Source of the DNA: an uncultured Oscillibacter sp.
Lineage (GTDB): Bacteria > Bacillota > Clostridia > Oscillospirales > Oscillospiraceae
Direction: 5' to 3'
Assembly: GCA_946494635.1 (NCBI GenBank)
Contig: CAMMCS010000098.1
Span: 1-7,267 of the forward strand
DNA length: 7,267 bases
Made by a program: the position numbers and the translations under genes. Under the pieces are notes generated by a model, which ran no database searches, was not told where the DNA came from, and was given only the letters and a program-made list of their open reading frames with translations. This document shows, piece after piece, positions 4,733 to 7,267 of this stretch (its first letter is position 1; every line of letters begins with the position of its first letter).

Positions 4733-7207
4733 TTACTTCCGGCGCCGCTTCCGGCGTTCCGGCCCGGGGGCCCTCCGCTTCCGGCGGTGGGATCGCCGCT
4801 CCCGCAGCCGATCCAGGGCGGCGGAGATCCGGTCAAAGCACCGCTCCAGCCCCATCTGGATGGGCACCACCAGCAACACCAGCACGATCAGTACCAGCCA
4901 GGCGGCAAAGGACAGGGGGGAGAGGGAGAAGAGGCCGCCGTAGAAGATCACGGCCGCCAGCATGGCGATGCCCATGGCCGCCAGCAGGATGGTCCGCTTC
5001 AGATCCAGCGGGCGGGCGGCGTAATAGATCACCGTCAGGCCATTTACCGCCATCAGGATGACGCAGATGGTGGACAGCTCCTCCAGCGTCAGATCGAAGG
5101 TGTACACGAACAGCTCCGCAAAGAGAATGACGAAGATGGCGGTCAGTCCCCCGGGGCAGGCCCGCCGCAGCACGTTGCGGAGGAATTTGCCCTTCACCAG
5201 GTCGTGGTTGGGTTCCAGGGCCAGGAAGAAGGAGGGGACGCCGATGGTCAGGGCGGAGATCAGCGTCAGCTGGATGGGCACGAAGGGATAGGGGAAGGCG
5301 GCAAACAGGGTGATGAGGGCCAGGAAGAAGGACAGGATGTTCTTCACCAGGTACAGCGCCGAAGCCCGCTGGATGTTGTTGATGACCCGGCGGCCCTCCG
5401 CCACCACCTTGGGCATGGCGGCGAAGTCGCTGTCCAGCAGCACCAGCTGGGCCACCTGGCAGGCGGCGTCCGCGCCGGAGGCCATGGCGATGCCGCAGTC
5501 CGCGTCCTTCAGGGCCAGCACGTCGTTGACGCCGTCACCGGTCATGGCCACCGTGTGGCCCTGGCTCTGGAGGGCCCGGACGATCTTCCGCTTCTGGTTG
5601 GGCACCACCCGGCCGAACACGGTGTACTCCCGCACGGCCCTGGCGATGTCGTGATCTGTCTGAAGCTCCCGGGCGTCGATCCAGTTTCCGGCCCCGTCGA
5701 TGCCCGCCTGGGCCGCCACGGCGGAGACGGTCACCGGGTTGTCGCCGGAGATGACCTTCACATCCACCCCCTGGGTGTGGAAGTAGTCAAACACCTTTGG
5801 CGCGTTGGGACGGATGGGGTTCTCCAGCACCAGCAGGGCCAGGGGGATCACCACGCCGCGGAGACGGCCCTCCTCCGCCCCGTCGCACTGGGCCAGCAGC
5901 AGCACCCGGCAGCCCTGCTCCGCGTATGGACGGGTCTGCTTTTCCAGGGCCGTGAAATCCCGCCCCAGCACGTACTCCGGCGCGCCGATGACATAGGCGC
6001 CCCGGTCCAGGAAGTTCACCGCGCTCCACTTGGTGGCGGAGGTGAAGGGAACAGCGCCCCGGTCCGGCCAGCCGGGCCCCCGGGGGAAGCGGTCCGCCAG
6101 GGTGCGGGCCGTGTCGTTGTCCGGCTCCAGCACCCGGTAAAAGGCCCCCAGAATGTCTGCAATGTCCGCCTCGGAACAGCTGTCCGGTTCCAGCGGCACA
6201 ATTTCCCGCACCTGCATCTGAGGGCTGGTGACGGTGCCGGTCTTGTCCACGCACAGCACATCCACCCGGGCCAGGGTCTCGATGGCGTTCATCTCGTGGA
6301 TCAGCGTACGGTTCCGGGCCAGCCGCACCACGCTGACCGCCAGCGCCACAGAGGTCAGCAGGAACAGCCCCTCCGGGATCATGCCGATCAGGGCCGCCAC
6401 CGTGGAGACCACGGACTGCCGCAGGCCCAGATCCTGATTGACGAATTGGTTGTAGAACAGCGCCACCCCAATGGGGATCAGCACAATGCCGATGAAGCGG
6501 ATCAGATGGTCCAGGGAGCGCATCATCTCGCTCTTGCCGGGGCCGGCGTCCTTTTTGGCCGCCAGCGTCAGCTTGGAGGCGTAGGAGTCCGCCCCCACCT
6601 GGTCCATCCGGGCCCGGCACTTGCCGGAGATGACGAAGCTGCCGGACAGCAGCTGGTCCCCCGGCTCCTTGGTGACGGCGTCCGCCTCGCCGGTGATGAG
6701 GGCCTCGTTCACCTGGACCTGGCCGGTGAGCACCGGCCCGTCCGCCGGGATCTGGCTGCCGGCGGAGAGCTCCACCACATCCTCCCGCACCAGGCGGTCC
6801 ATCGGCAGCGGCTGGGGCTTTCCGTCCCGGATCACCGTGACCCTGGCGGCGGAGAGCAGGGACAGCTTTTCAATGGTCCGCTTGCTCTTCAGCTGCTGGG
6901 CAATGCCAATGACGGCGTTGGCCGCCACGATGAGCAGGAAGGTCATGTCCTTCCAGTCCCCCACCAGCAGCAGGCACACCGCCAGCACCACGAAGATCAG
7001 GTTGAAGTAGGTCAGGAGGTTTTCACGGATGATCTGCTTGTCGCTTTTTGTGGGGGACTCCACCGGGCGGTTGTCCCATCCGGCCTCCGCCAGGGCCCTG
7101 GCCTGTTCAGAAGAGAGGCCGCTGTCCGCCTTTGGAGCGCAGCGGGGGATCTCCCGGCGGCGGGCGGCGCTGGCCTGCGGGGCGGGAACGTTTCTGCGCA
7201 GACCCAT
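4733..7207 (-). CDS. P-type cation-transporting ATPase, CtpE-like
   Basis: This 824-aa membrane pump couples ATP hydrolysis to cation movement. The phosphorylation site is Asp321 in DKTGT. The hinge motif TGDGVND is at 556-562 and ISGDNP at 486-491. The actuator loop reads TGEAD (172-176), not TGES. PEGL (278-281) lies in membrane helix 4. The nucleotide-binding domain carries FTSATKWSA (388-396). About ten membrane spans are visible: 63-82, 86-104, 233-254, 264-290, 615-637, 642-664, 686-705, 709-731, 738-759 and 768-786. TGEAD, ATKWSA, the helix-6 motif SALTIGVPSFFLAL (651-664) and AQLVLLDSDF after the hinge resemble mycobacterial CtpE, which is linked to calcium uptake; calcium is therefore a fair guess but not shown. 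There is no N-terminal heavy-metal domain. The C-terminal 30 residues are very rich in Arg and Lys. ATG 7207 has AGGAGG at 7215-7220. It appears monocistronic here. Confidence 0.93.
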   Translation of the reverse strand: MGLRRNVPAPQASAARRREIPRCAPKADSGLSSEQARALAEAGWDNRPVESPTKSDKQIIRENLLTYFNLIFVVLAVCLLLVGDWKDMTFLLIVAANAVIGIAQQLKSKRTIEKLSLLSAARVTVIRDGKPQPLPMDRLVREDVVELSAGSQIPADGPVLTGQVQVNEALITGEADAVTKEPGDQLLSGSFVISGKCRARMDQVGADSYASKLTLAAKKDAGPGKSEMMRSLDHLIRFIGIVLIPIGVALFYNQFVNQDLGLRQSVVSTVAALIGMIPEGLFLLTSVALAVSVVRLARNRTLIHEMNAIETLARVDVLCVDKTGTVTSPQMQVREIVPLEPDSCSEADIADILGAFYRVLEPDNDTARTLADRFPRGPGWPDRGAVPFTSATKWSAVNFLDRGAYVIGAPEYVLGRDFTALEKQTRPYAEQGCRVLLLAQCDGAEEGRLRGVVIPLALLVLENPIRPNAPKVFDYFHTQGVDVKVISGDNPVTVSAVAAQAGIDGAGNWIDARELQTDHDIARAVREYTVFGRVVPNQKRKIVRALQSQGHTVAMTGDGVNDVLALKDADCGIAMASGADAACQVAQLVLLDSDFAAMPKVVAEGRRVINNIQRASALYLVKNILSFFLALITLFAAFPYPFVPIQLTLISALTIGVPSFFLALEPNHDLVKGKFLRNVLRRACPGGLTAIFVILFAELFVYTFDLTLEELSTICVILMAVNGLTVIYYAARPLDLKRTILLAAMGIAMLAAVIFYGGLFSLSPLSFAAWLVLIVLVLLVVPIQMGLERCFDRISAALDRLRERRSHRRKRRAPGPERRKRRRK

Positions 7208-7240
7208 GGCGCCCCCTCCTATTACAATAAATTTGGACAG

Positions 7241-7267
7241 GAAAGCCGGGCAGCCAGTCCGGCTTTC
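7241..7267. other. Inverted repeat at the window edge, upstream of the P-type ATPase
   Basis: A 9-bp perfect inverted repeat, GAAAGCCGG (7241-7249) with CCGGCTTTC (7259-7267), has a 9-nt loop. Its shape suggests a terminator for a gene beyond the right edge reading into the window, but the T-run on the minus strand is short (TTTC) and the plus-strand continuation is not visible. The remaining 33 nt before the ATPase ATG contain AATTTATTGTAATA but no convincing -35/-10 pair. Confidence 0.45.

Noticed and set aside
3838..4836. Minus-strand open frame of 332 aa opposite the racemase
   Set aside because: It crosses a strong bidirectional terminator and overlaps two recognised genes; it has no domain.
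5787..6620. Minus-strand 277-aa frame inside the ATPase gene, very rich in Gly, Pro and Ala
   Set aside because: It is a frame-shifted reading of the ATPase; the correct frame holds all catalytic motifs without interruption.

Overview
The window looks like a chromosomal segment from a GC-rich, low-oxygen Firmicute, most likely of the Oscillospiraceae (Flavonifractor/Lawsonibacter-like). The reasons are strong AGGAGG-type ribosome sites, TTGACA/TATAAT promoters with 17-bp spacers, a YitT-family protein, and GC-rich genes beside AT-rich control regions. This placement is an inference from style and gene families, not from a search.

Layout. A tRNA cut by the left edge (1-26, minus) is transcribed divergently from a FabG-like short-chain dehydrogenase (164-898, plus). 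A strong hairpin terminator separates that gene from a convergent XRE/S24 repressor (1023-1775, minus). Upstream of the repressor is a 180-bp AT-rich region. It holds the repressor's promoter and four copies of a 13-bp palindrome (ACAAG-N3-CTTGT) whose centres are 31, 31 and 30 bp apart, close to three helical turns each. Next come a terminator and a tRNA-Thr/tRNA-Tyr pair (minus) with its own promoter. Then three small overlapping plus-strand genes (2298-2993) encode a Cys-rich zinc-finger-like protein, a helical coiled-coil protein and a protein resembling only region 4 of a sigma factor. A good promoter at 3016-3044 drives a YitT-family membrane protein and an Asp/Glu-racemase-like enzyme. 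A shared terminator separates these from a convergent 824-aa P-type cation ATPase of CtpE-like type (4733-7207, minus).

How the parts may work together. The most interesting unit is the S24 repressor with its phased operator array. The repressor keeps the residues expected for self-cleavage (Ala130-Gly131, Ser164, Lys199), so it could be a stress- or DNA-damage-released switch. No phage structural, integrase or recombinase gene is visible, and no protein gene starts directly downstream of the array on the plus strand. The three small genes form a translationally coupled module of unknown role. The SDR, YitT-racemase pair and P-type ATPase look like ordinary housekeeping or transport genes. 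Every stretch between genes is shorter than 300 bases.
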